Source: Flavobacteriales bacterium
GTDB taxonomy: Bacteria > Bacteroidota > Bacteroidia > Flavobacteriales_D > Sanyastnellaceae
Assembly: GCA_002863145.1 (NCBI GenBank)
Contig: PKDW01000125.1
Coordinates: 1 to 34,974 of the forward strand
Reading direction: 5' to 3'
DNA length: 34,974 nucleotides
The notes beneath the pieces are model-generated. The model was not told the origin of the DNA. It ran no database searches and saw only the letters and a list, made by a program, of their open reading frames with translations. A program made the position numbers and the translations under genes. This document shows positions 15,600 to 25,214 of this stretch, piece by piece (positions within the stretch are counted from its first letter, which is position 1; every line of letters starts with the position of its first letter).

Positions 15600-16835
15600 A
15601 TGCCTTTGGCCTCCCCCTCTTCCGAAAACATGTTGACCGGCCGCCGCATTGTGCTTGGCATCACCGGGAGCATTGCTGCATACAAATCGGCGCTCCTTGC
15701 CCGTGAACTGCGTCGGCGCGGTGCCGAAGTGCGCGTGGTGATGACGCCTGGTGCCACAGAATTCATCACGCCCCTCACTTTGGCCACCTTGGTGGACAAC
15801 CCCGTGCATTCCGACTTCACGGAGGACGAACACGCCGGGACGTGGACCAACCATGTGGAACTTGGAATTTGGGGGGACCTGATTCTCATTGCACCGGCCA
15901 CGGCCAACACCTTGGCTGCGATGGTGCACGGACAGTGCGACAACTTGCTTCAAGCGGTTCTGTTGAGCGCGCGCTGCCCTGTAACTGTGGCGCCCGCAAT
16001 GGATTTGGACATGTTCACGCATGCCTCCACCCAATCCAATTTGAAAACGCTCGCCGAACGCGGCGTGGACATCATTGACCCCGGCACCGGCCCCTTGGCC
16101 AGTGGGCTGGTGGGCAAAGGCCGCATGGCCGAGCCAGAAGACATCGCCGACCACTTGGCCCGGCGCTTTGAAGCGGACCTGCCGTGGCGGGGAAAGCGCG
16201 TCATTCTGACCGCAGGCCCGACCCATGAACCCTTGGATGCCGTCCGCTTCTTGGGCAACCGCAGTTCGGGGAAGATGGGGTTCGCCTTGGCCGAAGTTCT
16301 CGCAGCCCGAGGTGCGGAGGTGACCCTTGTCGCCGGCCCCGTCTTACTTGACACACCCTTGCGTGTCTGCGAACGAATCGACGTCCAAACCGCCGATGAA
16401 ATGAACGAGGCTGTGCAAGCCCTTTGGAAGGACATGGATTGGGGCGTGGCATGTGCAGCCGTTTCCGATTTTCGGCCTGCGGAGACTTCTTCGGGCAAAT
16501 GGCATCGCGGCGACATGCCGGAGGCTCTGGTGTTGGCCGAGAACCCAGATATCCTGGCGACCATGGGGCAATCCAAGCAGCCCCATCAAACCCTCATTGG
16601 CTTTGCGCTCGAAAGCGACAACGGGCAAGCCAGCGCACAAGGCAAACTGGAGCGCAAAAACCTTGATGCCATCGTGTTGAACAGCTTGGAAGACGACGGC
16701 GCTGGATTTGGACACGACACAAACAAAGTCCGTGTGCTCTTCCAAGGTGGGAAAAGCGTTAGTTTTGAGTTGAAATCCAAATACGAAGTCGCGTGCGATC
16801 TCGTTGAGCTTTGGAGGACAACTCTGAATCCATGA
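15600..16835 (+). CDS. coaBC: Bifunctional phosphopantothenoylcysteine decarboxylase/synthase
   Basis: CoaBC joins cysteine to 4'-phosphopantothenate and decarboxylates the product, two steps of coenzyme A synthesis. The protein is 411 residues from ATG 15600. The flavin-dependent CoaC half has VLGITGSIAAYKSALLARELRRRG, the active-site His in NHVELG and APATANTLAAMVHG, then APAMDLDMFTH. The CoaB half starts near residue 198 with ILTAGPTHEPLDAVRFLGNRSSGKMG and includes AAVSDFRP and LIGFALES. An ATG at 15630 matches the family's usual start even better (MLTGRRIVLG), giving 401 residues; both are possible. It overlaps the next gene by ATGA. Confidence 0.96.
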   Translation: MPLASPSSENMLTGRRIVLGITGSIAAYKSALLARELRRRGAEVRVVMTPGATEFITPLTLATLVDNPVHSDFTEDEHAGTWTNHVELGIWGDLILIAPATANTLAAMVHGQCDNLLQAVLLSARCPVTVAPAMDLDMFTHASTQSNLKTLAERGVDIIDPGTGPLASGLVGKGRMAEPEDIADHLARRFEADLPWRGKRVILTAGPTHEPLDAVRFLGNRSSGKMGFALAEVLAARGAEVTLVAGPVLLDTPLRVCERIDVQTADEMNEAVQALWKDMDWGVACAAVSDFRPAETSSGKWHRGDMPEALVLAENPDILATMGQSKQPHQTLIGFALESDNGQASAQGKLERKNLDAIVLNSLEDDGAGFGHDTNKVRVLFQGGKSVSFELKSKYEVACDLVELWRTTLNP

Positions 16836-17773
16836 CCCACCCATCTCGCGCCGCAACCCGTTCGTCTCTCTTGCGTTGCATCCCTCATGCCTTCTTGGCG
16901 TTGATGTTGGGCGCACCTTCCCTGCTGACGCATGCCCAGGAGCTCAATTGCAACGTCACGGTGATTGCGCCTCAAATCAGCAACGTGGACGCCTCACGCT
17001 TTGACGCGCTAGAGGACGCCATTCGGGAGTTCATGAACGGCCGCCGCTGGACCGAGGACAATTTTGACTTTGAAGAGCGCATCGAGTGTACGCTGCAGCT
17101 CACCATCAACGAAGCGATTGGCTCGACCGTGTTCAAGGGCAGCATGCAAGTCCAGAGCTCGCGCCCTGTGTTCAATTCCGATTACAACACGGCCGTGATG
17201 CTGGTCAACGACGGCGACATCCAATTTGAGTGGCTGGACAACAGCAACATCCTCTTCAATCCGGGACAGCACAGGGACAACCTCTCTTCCCTCCTTGCCT
17301 ATTACGCCTACATGGTGTTGGGCATGGACTACGACACCTTTGCCTTGGAAGGTGGCACGCCATTCTTCCTTCAAGCCCAAACCATCGTGGCCAATGCCCA
17401 AAACGCAGGTGAGCGAGGCTGGAAGGCTTCCCAAGGAAAACAGAACCGCTACTGGCTGGTGGAAAACCACTTGAGCCAAACCTTCCGTCCCGTCCGCACA
17501 TGCCTGTACAACTACCATCGAAAAGGACTGGATGTCCTCTACCAAGATGTGGAAGGCGCACGACTGACCATGGCGGAAGCCTTGATTGACATGCGCTCCA
17601 CCAACCGCATTCGTCCGGGTTCCTACAACATCCAGGTGTTCTTCCTCGCGAAAAGTGACGAGATCATCAACGTGTTTGGCCCAGCTCCGGATGCAGAACG
17701 TACGCGGTTGTTGCCCATCCTGAAGCAACTCGATCCCGGAAACATCCAGTCGTACGACGAACGTTTAAGGTGA
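16832..17773 (+). CDS. DUF4835 family exported protein
   Basis: This is a 313-residue exported protein of the Bacteroidota family DUF4835; its function is unknown to me. A signal peptide (about residues 1-36: basic start, hydrophobic HAFLALMLGAPSLLTHA) precedes the typical beginning QELNCNVTVIAPQISN. Other family-like parts are NGRRWTEDNFDFEERIECTL and LLAYYAYMVLGMDYDTFALEGG. The chosen ATG overlaps the coaBC stop (ATGA); a TTG at 16811 is less likely. Its conserved place between coaBC and recN is a hallmark of Bacteroidota, although no functional link is established. Confidence 0.9.
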   Translation: MTHPSRAATRSSLLRCIPHAFLALMLGAPSLLTHAQELNCNVTVIAPQISNVDASRFDALEDAIREFMNGRRWTEDNFDFEERIECTLQLTINEAIGSTVFKGSMQVQSSRPVFNSDYNTAVMLVNDGDIQFEWLDNSNILFNPGQHRDNLSSLLAYYAYMVLGMDYDTFALEGGTPFFLQAQTIVANAQNAGERGWKASQGKQNRYWLVENHLSQTFRPVRTCLYNYHRKGLDVLYQDVEGARLTMAEALIDMRSTNRIRPGSYNIQVFFLAKSDEIINVFGPAPDAERTRLLPILKQLDPGNIQSYDERLR

Positions 17774-19431
17774 TGCTTCGTCGCATTCGCATCCAAAACC
17801 ACGCCCTCATCCACGAGGTGGAGATGACCCTCGAGAAGGGCTTCCACGTGTTCACCGGCGAGACAGGGTCGGGCAAAAGCATCCTCCTCGGGGCCATTGG
17901 CCTGTTGCTCGGCGACCGGGCAGATACGTCAGGTGTGGGCCTTCACGGCGACCGCGCCATCATCGAAGGTGAATTTGTGGCGTCCCAGCTCGAAGGCTGG
18001 CTTCGGGACGCGGAATTGCCCCTTGCCCGGTCTATCTCCGTGCGCAGGGAGGTGCTTCGAAACGGACGCTCAAGGGTGTTCATCAATGACGCACAGGCGG
18101 CGGTAGGCCAACTCAAAGAACTGGGGTCGCACTTGGTCCACATCCACCGTCAGGACGACCTGGGCACCTCACTTGAGCGACCTTCTTTGGTGCGCGTTTT
18201 GGATTTGGCCGGCAAGCACAAGTCCGTCAAAGACACCTACGACAAGGCCTATGTCGCGTGGCGTGAAGCCAAGGAGGCTCTTCAGAAATTGGAGGCCCTG
18301 ATGCGCGCGCCGTCAGGCGACATGGATTACCTCACCCACCAAATTCGTGAGCTTCAAGCACTGCGTCCCGAGGACATCGATTGGATTGGATTGCAGGCAG
18401 AATTGAACTCATTGCAGCACGCCACTGCGCTCCATGAAGGCCTGCAGGTGGCAGCCCTGGCATGCGACGCCGAGGACACAGGTGCCTTGACGCACGTGGA
18501 ATCAGCGCGTCGCGCCCTGTCCAGCCTTGAGGGTGTGGACGCCGAGGTCGACGAGGCCTTGGGGCGCTTGACGAGTGTTCGCATCGAATTGGCCGATCTC
18601 GCCAGCACGCTGCACGACTTGGTGGACCAAAAGCAGCCCGACCCCGCAAGGCTGGCGCAATTGGAGGCGCAATACGACGCTTTCATGCGCGCCATGAGAA
18701 AGCATCAGGTCGACCGACCTGAAGCCCTCTCCGAACTCCTGCAGCGTTTGACGGAACAAGTGCAATCCCTGCAAGGGTTGGAGGAAGCCCATCAGGAGGC
18801 GTTGACACGCGAAACACAATGCCGCAAAAATCTTCAAGAGGCTGGCGCCGTCCTGACGGCGCGCCGGACAGAGGCTGGCAGAAGGCTCGTCGAAGACGTC
18901 CTTCCCTTGCTGGGACAATTGAAGATGCCCCACGCCAACATGGCCTGGGAATTCCCCCCCTGCGAGGCAGATGCCTTGGGCATGGACGATCCCGAAATCT
19001 GGTTCACCACCAACCCTGGATCGCCGCTCCTGCCTTTGGTGAAAGTGGCGAGCGGCGGTGAGCGCGCAAGGTTCATGCTCGCGCTCAAATCCGTGATGGC
19101 AGGCATCCAATCGACCCCAGTGGTCGTGCTGGACGAAATCGACACCGGCGTGAGCGGTGAAGTGGCCGCACACATGGGCCGCGCCATGAAGCACATTGCG
19201 ATGGCAGCTGACACCCAGCAAGTGTTGGCAGTCACTCACTTGCCGCAGGTCGCTGCCCAAGCCCAACACCATTGGGAAGTCAGCAAGACCACGGACGGGG
19301 CGTCCACCTATGTGAACGTTTGCGCACTGGAAGGCGAAACCCGGCGGTTTGCCGTGGCCACCCTGTTGAGCGGAGACAATGTGACCGAGGAAGCCCTTGG
19401 TCAAGCCGCAAAGTTGATTGAGGCCTCCTGA
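17773..19431 (+). CDS. recN: DNA repair ATPase RecN
   Basis: RecN is an SMC-like ATPase that acts in double-strand break repair with RecA. The protein is 552 residues. Walker A TGETGSGKS is at about residues 28-36. A long coiled-coil-rich middle is heavily charged, and the C-terminal head has signature VASGGERARFMLALK and Walker B VVVLDEIDTGVSGEVA. ATG 17773 overlaps the DUF4835 stop by one base (TGATG); an in-frame GTG at 17770 would add one residue. It ends exactly one base before the convergent TonB-dependent receptor gene begins its stop codon. Confidence 0.96.
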   Translation: MLRRIRIQNHALIHEVEMTLEKGFHVFTGETGSGKSILLGAIGLLLGDRADTSGVGLHGDRAIIEGEFVASQLEGWLRDAELPLARSISVRREVLRNGRSRVFINDAQAAVGQLKELGSHLVHIHRQDDLGTSLERPSLVRVLDLAGKHKSVKDTYDKAYVAWREAKEALQKLEALMRAPSGDMDYLTHQIRELQALRPEDIDWIGLQAELNSLQHATALHEGLQVAALACDAEDTGALTHVESARRALSSLEGVDAEVDEALGRLTSVRIELADLASTLHDLVDQKQPDPARLAQLEAQYDAFMRAMRKHQVDRPEALSELLQRLTEQVQSLQGLEEAHQEALTRETQCRKNLQEAGAVLTARRTEAGRRLVEDVLPLLGQLKMPHANMAWEFPPCEADALGMDDPEIWFTTNPGSPLLPLVKVASGGERARFMLALKSVMAGIQSTPVVVLDEIDTGVSGEVAAHMGRAMKHIAMAADTQQVLAVTHLPQVAAQAQHHWEVSKTTDGASTYVNVCALEGETRRFAVATLLSGDNVTEEALGQAAKLIEAS

Positions 19432-21804
19432 TCAGAAGGACCAATCCAAGCCCACCGAAGGCAAGAAAGGCAGCTGGTTTTTGCGCTGGCCTGTGATGCG
19501 GTTGATGTAAAAGATGTTCTCTCTGCTGTAGACATTGGTGACGCCCGCAGAAAGCTCAAGTTCACCACCACCCACCTCCTTCCATGTGCGCTTGACATTG
19601 AGGTCCAAGCGATGGTAAGCTGGCAATCTGCCTTCGTTGAGGCCTGCGAGGTAAATGCTGATGTCTCCCGGATTGGACGTGAGGTAATCGCCATCAATGC
19701 CGCCTCCCGTGCCAGGGGCTTGGTAGTAGCCTTGGCTTTGTGTAAAGGGCAATCCCGACCCCAAATTCCAACGGGCCGACACCAACCAAGCGCCGTTGCC
19801 AAAGCCTTGGCTGGCCACCAAATTGACATTGTGACGACGGTCAAACACCGGATCATACCAACGGAAACCGTCCCAACGGTCGACGTCCCCCAGACCGTAG
19901 ACAAACCACAAGTAGGTCTCTCGCTCTTCGTATTTGACCACAACGTCCGCACCCACTGCCCGTCCCCTTTCCACGATGAAATCCTTCTTGAAGGCATCGG
20001 GCTCGTCAGCATAGGTGGTGTTGTCGGGGAAGAGCTTGTTCCGGTTGAAGTTGGTCAGCTGGGTGAAGTGCTTGATGTAGCCCTCGGTGTTGATGTTCAA
20101 CCGCTCCGTCAAGTCAAATTCAAATCCCGCCACCGCGTGGTTGGCGGTCTGCAGGCTGTGCACGATCTCGCGCTCTTCGCCGTTGGGGAGCTGGATGTCG
20201 TCCTGCAGGTTTTGGGGTCCCGCCAAGAAGCCGTAAAACAGGTTGACAATGTCGCGATCTGAGTTGGCGGAGATGACGTTTTGGGAGTACATCCCTCCTG
20301 CGGCTTTCAGGCGAAGCCGCTCACTGGCTTTGTACTTGACGCCAAACCGAGGCTCCATCCGCGCACGAGCCAAAGAGCTGTAGTACTGCAGACGCACGCT
20401 GGGCTGCACAATCCAAGGTCCGCGCTTGATGGTGTAGTCGACGTAGCCTCCAAGTTCCGTGGTGTTTTCCTGCTGTTCAACAGCGACCTGCAACGAATTG
20501 AAGGTTTGGAAGTCGGTCTGCATGCCGACCACCTCAATGCCATACTCCACATTGTCTTCACCCAGCACGTACTTGAAGTCAAGTCCAAAGTTGAAGCCCT
20601 GCACCTCGCTGAAACGGTCTGGGGATCCCACTTCATCGAAGTTGATTCGGTAGTTGCTCAAGGCAAAGTGACCGTTCAAGAGCACGGAACTTCCTGGGGG
20701 CACCACCGTGAAGGTTCCGCCACCGCCGACATTGCGCCAGCCGTAGTTCGCAAAGTCCACGCCCGTGCTGTCATCCAAGACACTTGCGTTGTCGTTGAAA
20801 TTGAATCCGAAGACACTCAACTTGGAACCGTCGCCCCCGCCAAAAGTGATTTTCCCGAACGCATCTGTGAAACCAAAGGGCAACCGTCCGTCGTCGATGT
20901 AGGGATAGAACAGTTGGGAAGTCTGATCGAGGTAGCTGTGCTTGACGCTCAACAAGTAGCTGATGCCGCCAGAACGGTCCTCAGACATCTTGCGAAGCGG
21001 TCCGTGCACGAGCAACTTGGCCCCAAAAGGACTGGCACCCACGCGGCCCTCGGTTTGGCGCATGTTGCCATCGCGTGTGCGAATGTCCATGACGCTGCTA
21101 ATCCGTCCGCCGTATTTGGCTGAGAACGCACCCGTATACACGTCCGCATTGGACAGTGCGTCCGAATCAAACACACTGAACAGACCGATGCTGTGAAAGG
21201 CGTTGTAGATCAACATGCCGTCGAGCAACACCTTGTTTTGAATCGGAGAACCACCGCGGATGTACAACTGCCCACCTTGGTCCCCTGTGGAGACAAATCC
21301 AGGCAGCACTTGAAGCGCTTGCACCAAATCAGGTGCCCCGCCGAAACTGGGAATGCGTTTGATGTCCGCTGGGCGAATGGTCTCCACAGATGTCCGGACT
21401 TGGGTGGTTTGTTCCTCGCGATCCGCACGCACCTCTGCACCTTCCAGCGTGACCACCTTGGTCGTAAGCAACAAGTTGCTTGTCAGCACTTTGTCATCTC
21501 TTATATCAACCGTTTTTTTCACAGTTTCATACTCGAGACTGGTCACCACGAGGGTGTATTGTCCGGCAGGGATTCGGCTCAAACTGTAATACCCTTCCAC
21601 GTCGCTTGAAACCCCGTAGGTGGTTCCTTCGAGCGTCACGGAGGCAAACATCACCGCCTCCCCAGAAGACTCCGACTTCAAAAAGCCTTTGACCGTGCCC
21701 TGCGCGGAAGCCACAATGCCCCACCCCATCATCACCGCGAATCCCACAACGCGCCACAACGTAGACGTCTTTGCGCCCGGGGAATAGGTTTTCAATTCTT
21801 GCAT
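19432..21804 (-). CDS. TonB-dependent receptor with carboxypeptidase-like N-terminal domain
   Basis: This is an outer-membrane active transporter of 790 residues from ATG 21804. A signal peptide (through about residue 35, ending VASAQG) is followed by a CarboxypepD_reg-like domain (GTVKGFLKSESSGEAVMFASVTLEGTTYG). The plug domain begins near residue 145 (DIKRIPSFGGAPDLVQALQVLPGF, RGGSPIQNKVLLDGMLIYN). A long barrel ends in GLDWSF with a C-terminal Phe. No SusD-like lipoprotein gene adjoins it, so a polysaccharide-locus role is not supported; iron complexes, cofactors or peptides are open. The start is chosen from TACTTTTG seven bases upstream; nine extra residues would be added by ATG 21831. 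Confidence 0.92.
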   Translation of the reverse strand: MQELKTYSPGAKTSTLWRVVGFAVMMGWGIVASAQGTVKGFLKSESSGEAVMFASVTLEGTTYGVSSDVEGYYSLSRIPAGQYTLVVTSLEYETVKKTVDIRDDKVLTSNLLLTTKVVTLEGAEVRADREEQTTQVRTSVETIRPADIKRIPSFGGAPDLVQALQVLPGFVSTGDQGGQLYIRGGSPIQNKVLLDGMLIYNAFHSIGLFSVFDSDALSNADVYTGAFSAKYGGRISSVMDIRTRDGNMRQTEGRVGASPFGAKLLVHGPLRKMSEDRSGGISYLLSVKHSYLDQTSQLFYPYIDDGRLPFGFTDAFGKITFGGGDGSKLSVFGFNFNDNASVLDDSTGVDFANYGWRNVGGGGTFTVVPPGSSVLLNGHFALSNYRINFDEVGSPDRFSEVQGFNFGLDFKYVLGEDNVEYGIEVVGMQTDFQTFNSLQVAVEQQENTTELGGYVDYTIKRGPWIVQPSVRLQYYSSLARARMEPRFGVKYKASERLRLKAAGGMYSQNVISANSDRDIVNLFYGFLAGPQNLQDDIQLPNGEEREIVHSLQTANHAVAGFEFDLTERLNINTEGYIKHFTQLTNFNRNKLFPDNTTYADEPDAFKKDFIVERGRAVGADVVVKYEERETYLWFVYGLGDVDRWDGFRWYDPVFDRRHNVNLVASQGFGNGAWLVSARWNLGSGLPFTQSQGYYQAPGTGGGIDGDYLTSNPGDISIYLAGLNEGRLPAYHRLDLNVKRTWKEVGGGELELSAGVTNVYSRENIFYINRITGQRKNQLPFLPSVGLDWSF

Positions 21805-21811
21805 GCGAGGA

Positions 21812-21819
21812 CAAAAGTA
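21812..21819 (-). promoter_or_regulatory. -7 promoter box (TACTTTTG) of TonB-dependent receptor, near-leaderless
   Basis: On the minus strand TACTTTTG is followed by TCCTCGC and ATG 21804, a seven-base gap. It lies only two bases past the stop codon of the upstream helicase gene (21822-21824). Confidence 0.6.
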
Positions 21820-21821
21820 CA

Positions 21822-24260
21822 TCAGGCCCATGCCATTCGCTTCAGGCGATCTTCAAGGGTTTCGGACGACAAGCGTTCCCGCAGTCGGTCCACGAACAAG
21901 GGAAATGCCAAAGGCGAAGGCTTCTCCAAGACGCAATGCACCACCTCGCGGTTGCACATCCCCTGCAACCACTGAAGAAGTCGACCAAATTCAAGCTGGT
22001 CCGCCAACATTTCATCCTGCGCCTGGCGCAGCAGCAGGTTGTCTGGATCGTGGTCTTGGAACACCTGCAACAACAAGTTGGTGGACGTCAACAAATGGCG
22101 CTCCTTGACCGTGGCGCCGGGAAAGCCCTGAAACACGAGCCCCGCAATGGTCGCGACATCTCTGAATTTGCGGCGAACCAGTTCAGACGCGTTAAAGCCT
22201 GCGGACAAGTCGTCCATCAAGTGCGCTGGACTCAACAGATCCGAGTCCTCCACACGCGACCAAGGAATGGGCTGGTCGGACAGGAGTTCGAGGCCGTCGT
22301 CGTTGCAGGCCCAGTTGAAGGTTTGGGGGGTCAGCAGACTCAAGCGATAGGCCAAGAGCATGGCCAGGGCTTCGTGGACTTTTCGGCCTTCGAAGGGATA
22401 CAAGAACAAATGATGTCCATCCCCATCTTCCAGCGTCTCCACGAGCAATTGGTGAGCCCGGGGAATGCAACTGCGCTCCGCTTGGATTTGGACCATGGGT
22501 GCCAGCCGCTGCAGCTCGGGCTCCCAAGCCGCATCCGCGTCGGCCAAACAGTCCCAAGCGAGACGCAGCCTGTGAGACAACTCCGAACTGAGGGACATTC
22601 TGCCGCCCATCCAAGCCGGTGTGCGCGCCGTCGAGGACTTGGACCGGCGCACCTTCGCCACAAGGCCCTTGAAGGACACCAGCGCGACCGTATGGCCTGC
22701 GAAGACAAACGAGTCTCCCTCGCTCAGGGAGGCCACAAACGTCTCCTCCACGTGGCCAAGCAATCCCTGTCCCTTGAGATGGACCGCCACCATGGCGGCG
22801 CTGACAATGGCCCCCATGCTCATGCGGTGACGCCGGGCTTTGGTCCGGTCACGCATGCGCCAAAGGCCTTCCTCATCAACGTCCACGCGTCGGTGCTCTG
22901 TGTACGCGCGCAACGAGGGGCCGCCCGTCGAGATCAAATCGAGGCACTGCCGCCAGTCGTCCTCCTCCATTTCTCCGTAGGCATGGGTGTGGGCCAACAC
23001 CGACCTGACCTCCTCGGGTTGAAAACCATCTCCTACAGAAAGCGTGCATAACCACTGGACCAAGACATCCCAACACAGGATGACCGGGGTTTTGGGTTCA
23101 ATTTCTCCATGGACAATGGCCTCGCGCAGGGCCACCGCTTCAATCAACTCCAAGCCATGGGTTGGTACGAAAAACGCTTTGCTCACCTCGCCGGGCCGGT
23201 GACCACAGCGTCCCGCCCGTTGAATCATTCTCGACACGCCTTTGGGACCGCCCACTTGCACGACCGCATCCACTGGGCGGAAGTCCACGCCCAAATCGAG
23301 CGAGGCCGTGCACACCACGGCGCGCAACCGGCCGTCGTGCAGCGCATCTTCCACCCATTCACGGAGTTCGCGGGCAATGGACCCGTGGTGCATGGCCATG
23401 AGACCTGCCCACTCCGGCTTGTGGTCGAGCAGTGCCTGGTACCACACCTCGGCCTGCCTTCGGGTGTTTGTGAAAATGAGGGTGCTTTGATGTGCCTCCA
23501 CGACCTCGGCCACTTCGTCGAGCAGTTGCAATCCGATGTGCCCGGCCCATGGAAGTTTCGCAAACGCTTGAGGCATGGTGCTCTCGACCTCGATGTCCTT
23601 TTGGATGTCCGCACGAATCAATGCCCCTTTCGCCGACCCCACCAATGCCTCAAGCGCGAGCTCAGGCTCGGCCAAGGTGGCGCTGATGCCCCACACACAC
23701 ATGTCCCGTTCCGGGTTGCGTCGTGCAATCCACGACACGGCCAATTCGACTTGTACACCGCGCTTGGACCCAAGCAACTCATGCCACTCGTCGACCACCA
23801 CGGCCTGCGCCTTGGACAGGCGTTCTGCGCCGCCCTTTTGGGCAATCAAGATGTGCAAAGACTCGGGGGTCGTGATCAAAATGTCCGGCAGTGCTGTGCG
23901 CTGTTTGGCCTTCTCCTTGGCCGAGGTGTCCCCCGTTCGCGTGCCCACTTCCCAGTCCAACCCCAAACCCGCAACCATGGCCCGGGCAGCATCGGCGATG
24001 TCTGCGGACAAGGCACGCAGAGGCGCCACCCATACCAGCTTAACGCCTCGCGAGGATCTCTTTGAAACCGCGGCCGCCGACAGCACGTGGCCCATGGCAG
24101 CATAGGTCTTCCCGCTTCCGGTGGGAGCTTGAAGCAAGCCGTCTTGGCCCCGGGCAAACGCCTCCCACACCTCTTCCTGAAACGCCTGAGGCGTCCAACC
24201 CTGTTGTTGGAACCACGCCTTGACCGGCGCGTGAAGGCGATGAACTTCGGAGGGCGTCAT
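21822..24260 (-). CDS. Lhr-like DEXH-box helicase (ligase-associated type)
   Basis: This is an 812-residue superfamily 2 helicase predicted to unwind DNA in repair. Motif I APTGSGKT, motif II DEWH, motif III SATL and motif VI QRAGRCGHRPG are present. A long C-terminal region (from about residue 440) matches Lhr-family architecture. In many bacteria this helicase is grouped with an ATP-dependent DNA ligase, an exonuclease-like protein and a phosphoesterase; none is next to it here. ATG 24260 is preferred to the frame's first ATG (24305) because a near -7 box lies six bases upstream and the following residues (TPSEVHRLHAPVKAWF) look like the family start. Confidence 0.87.
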   Translation of the reverse strand: MTPSEVHRLHAPVKAWFQQQGWTPQAFQEEVWEAFARGQDGLLQAPTGSGKTYAAMGHVLSAAAVSKRSSRGVKLVWVAPLRALSADIADAARAMVAGLGLDWEVGTRTGDTSAKEKAKQRTALPDILITTPESLHILIAQKGGAERLSKAQAVVVDEWHELLGSKRGVQVELAVSWIARRNPERDMCVWGISATLAEPELALEALVGSAKGALIRADIQKDIEVESTMPQAFAKLPWAGHIGLQLLDEVAEVVEAHQSTLIFTNTRRQAEVWYQALLDHKPEWAGLMAMHHGSIARELREWVEDALHDGRLRAVVCTASLDLGVDFRPVDAVVQVGGPKGVSRMIQRAGRCGHRPGEVSKAFFVPTHGLELIEAVALREAIVHGEIEPKTPVILCWDVLVQWLCTLSVGDGFQPEEVRSVLAHTHAYGEMEEDDWRQCLDLISTGGPSLRAYTEHRRVDVDEEGLWRMRDRTKARRHRMSMGAIVSAAMVAVHLKGQGLLGHVEETFVASLSEGDSFVFAGHTVALVSFKGLVAKVRRSKSSTARTPAWMGGRMSLSSELSHRLRLAWDCLADADAAWEPELQRLAPMVQIQAERSCIPRAHQLLVETLEDGDGHHLFLYPFEGRKVHEALAMLLAYRLSLLTPQTFNWACNDDGLELLSDQPIPWSRVEDSDLLSPAHLMDDLSAGFNASELVRRKFRDVATIAGLVFQGFPGATVKERHLLTSTNLLLQVFQDHDPDNLLLRQAQDEMLADQLEFGRLLQWLQGMCNREVVHCVLEKPSPLAFPLFVDRLRERLSSETLEDRLKRMAWA

Positions 24261-24266
24261 GTTGGA

Positions 24267-24274
24267 CAAAGGAA
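24267..24274 (-). promoter_or_regulatory. Near -7 box (TTCCTTTG) of helicase gene
   Basis: On the minus strand TTCCTTTG is followed by TCCAAC and ATG 24260. It differs from TAnnTTTG by one base (A to T). Confidence 0.4.
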
Positions 24275-24355
24275 CATTGCGAAGCGACGTCGGTTCAAAC
24301 AACATTTGGGGCTCTCAGCGCGTCCTTGTTTCGTCGTCCTGTATCTTCGGCACGG

Positions 24356-24385
24356 TTTGTGTCTCAGACCACTGCAATACTTTCA
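24356..24385 (+). promoter_or_regulatory. Promoter TTTG-N18-TACTTTCA of TPR-like gene, near-leaderless
   Basis: TTTG (24356-24359), an 18-base spacer and TACTTTCA (24378-24385) form the most complete -33/-7 pair in the window. The box is followed by aacc and the ATG at 24390. The last base of the box differs from the consensus G. Confidence 0.55.
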
Positions 24386-24389
24386 AACC

Positions 24390-25202
24390 ATGATTCAGTC
24401 TTTCACACGCTCCACCCGGTTCGCTTCTGCGGCCATGCTGTTCCTTCTTGCCCTTGGCGCCGCGCCCCAATCTTGGGCCCAAATCCGGGGGGGAGAAAAG
24501 GAAGAACCGATCCTCATCACGGAGGACGAATTGAACCAATTGCTCGTGTGGTACGTCGACGGCAAGTACGAAAAGGTCTTGTTCAAGGCCATTCGTTACA
24601 CCGAGGACGACGACCAAAAGAAGCACCCCGTCCCCTACCTCTACATGGCCAAGGCCTACCTCGCCATTCACAACAGCGACGACTCCGATTTGCGGGAATC
24701 GTATGAAGTGGACAAGATGAAAGCCCTCAAGAACGCGCTGAAGTATGCGGGCAAATTTGTCAAGAAGGACAAGGAACAGGAATTCGTTCCCGAGGAACAG
24801 GAATACATTGAAGAACTCCGCAAAGAGACCATCATTGCTGCAGAGACCGAAATGGACAACGGCAAATTCACCAAGGCCAAGTCGTACTACAAGTACCTCA
24901 CAACCCTCGACAAGGAAGATCCCGGAGCGTGGATGATGTATGGCACGGTGTTTTTGACCCTCAAGGCCCGCCGAGATGCGGACAAGTCCTGGGAAACAGC
25001 CCGCAACTTGCTCCTCGACCAGCAGGCCCGCGGGTTGACCGGAGGGCAGCGCGATTTGCTTCAATACGCCTTTGTGACCACCATCGAAAAGTTGGACGAG
25101 ATGGGCGACGCCGCCAAGGCGCGTGATTTCATCACGCTCGGTGACGAGTTCATTGGCGGTGAGCGCGAATACGAAGCGGTCAAGCGTTCCATCGGAGGCT
25201 GA
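24390..25202 (+). CDS. Secreted tetratricopeptide-like protein
   Basis: This is a 270-residue exported protein with a signal peptide (MIQSFTRSTRFASAAMLFLLALGAAPQSWA). The mature part is highly charged and helical, with TPR-like elements (LLVWYVDGKYEKVLFKAIRYTE; HPVPYLYMAKAYLAIHN; AETEMDNGKFTKAKSYYKYLTTLDKEDPGAWMMYGTVFL). Such proteins usually scaffold complexes in the periplasm or at the membrane; nothing identifies a partner. The start is set by the signal peptide and by the promoter box four bases upstream. It is followed after 12 bases by a FemAB/GNAT-like gene, so they are probably cotranscribed. Confidence 0.8.
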   Translation: MIQSFTRSTRFASAAMLFLLALGAAPQSWAQIRGGEKEEPILITEDELNQLLVWYVDGKYEKVLFKAIRYTEDDDQKKHPVPYLYMAKAYLAIHNSDDSDLRESYEVDKMKALKNALKYAGKFVKKDKEQEFVPEEQEYIEELRKETIIAAETEMDNGKFTKAKSYYKYLTTLDKEDPGAWMMYGTVFLTLKARRDADKSWETARNLLLDQQARGLTGGQRDLLQYAFVTTIEKLDEMGDAAKARDFITLGDEFIGGEREYEAVKRSIGG

Positions 25203-25214
25203 TCCCCACTGCGG

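Noticed and set aside
21771-23051. 426-residue plus-strand ORF opposite the helicase
   Set aside because: It has shadow-frame composition and the minus strand encodes clear helicase sequence; no motif supports it.
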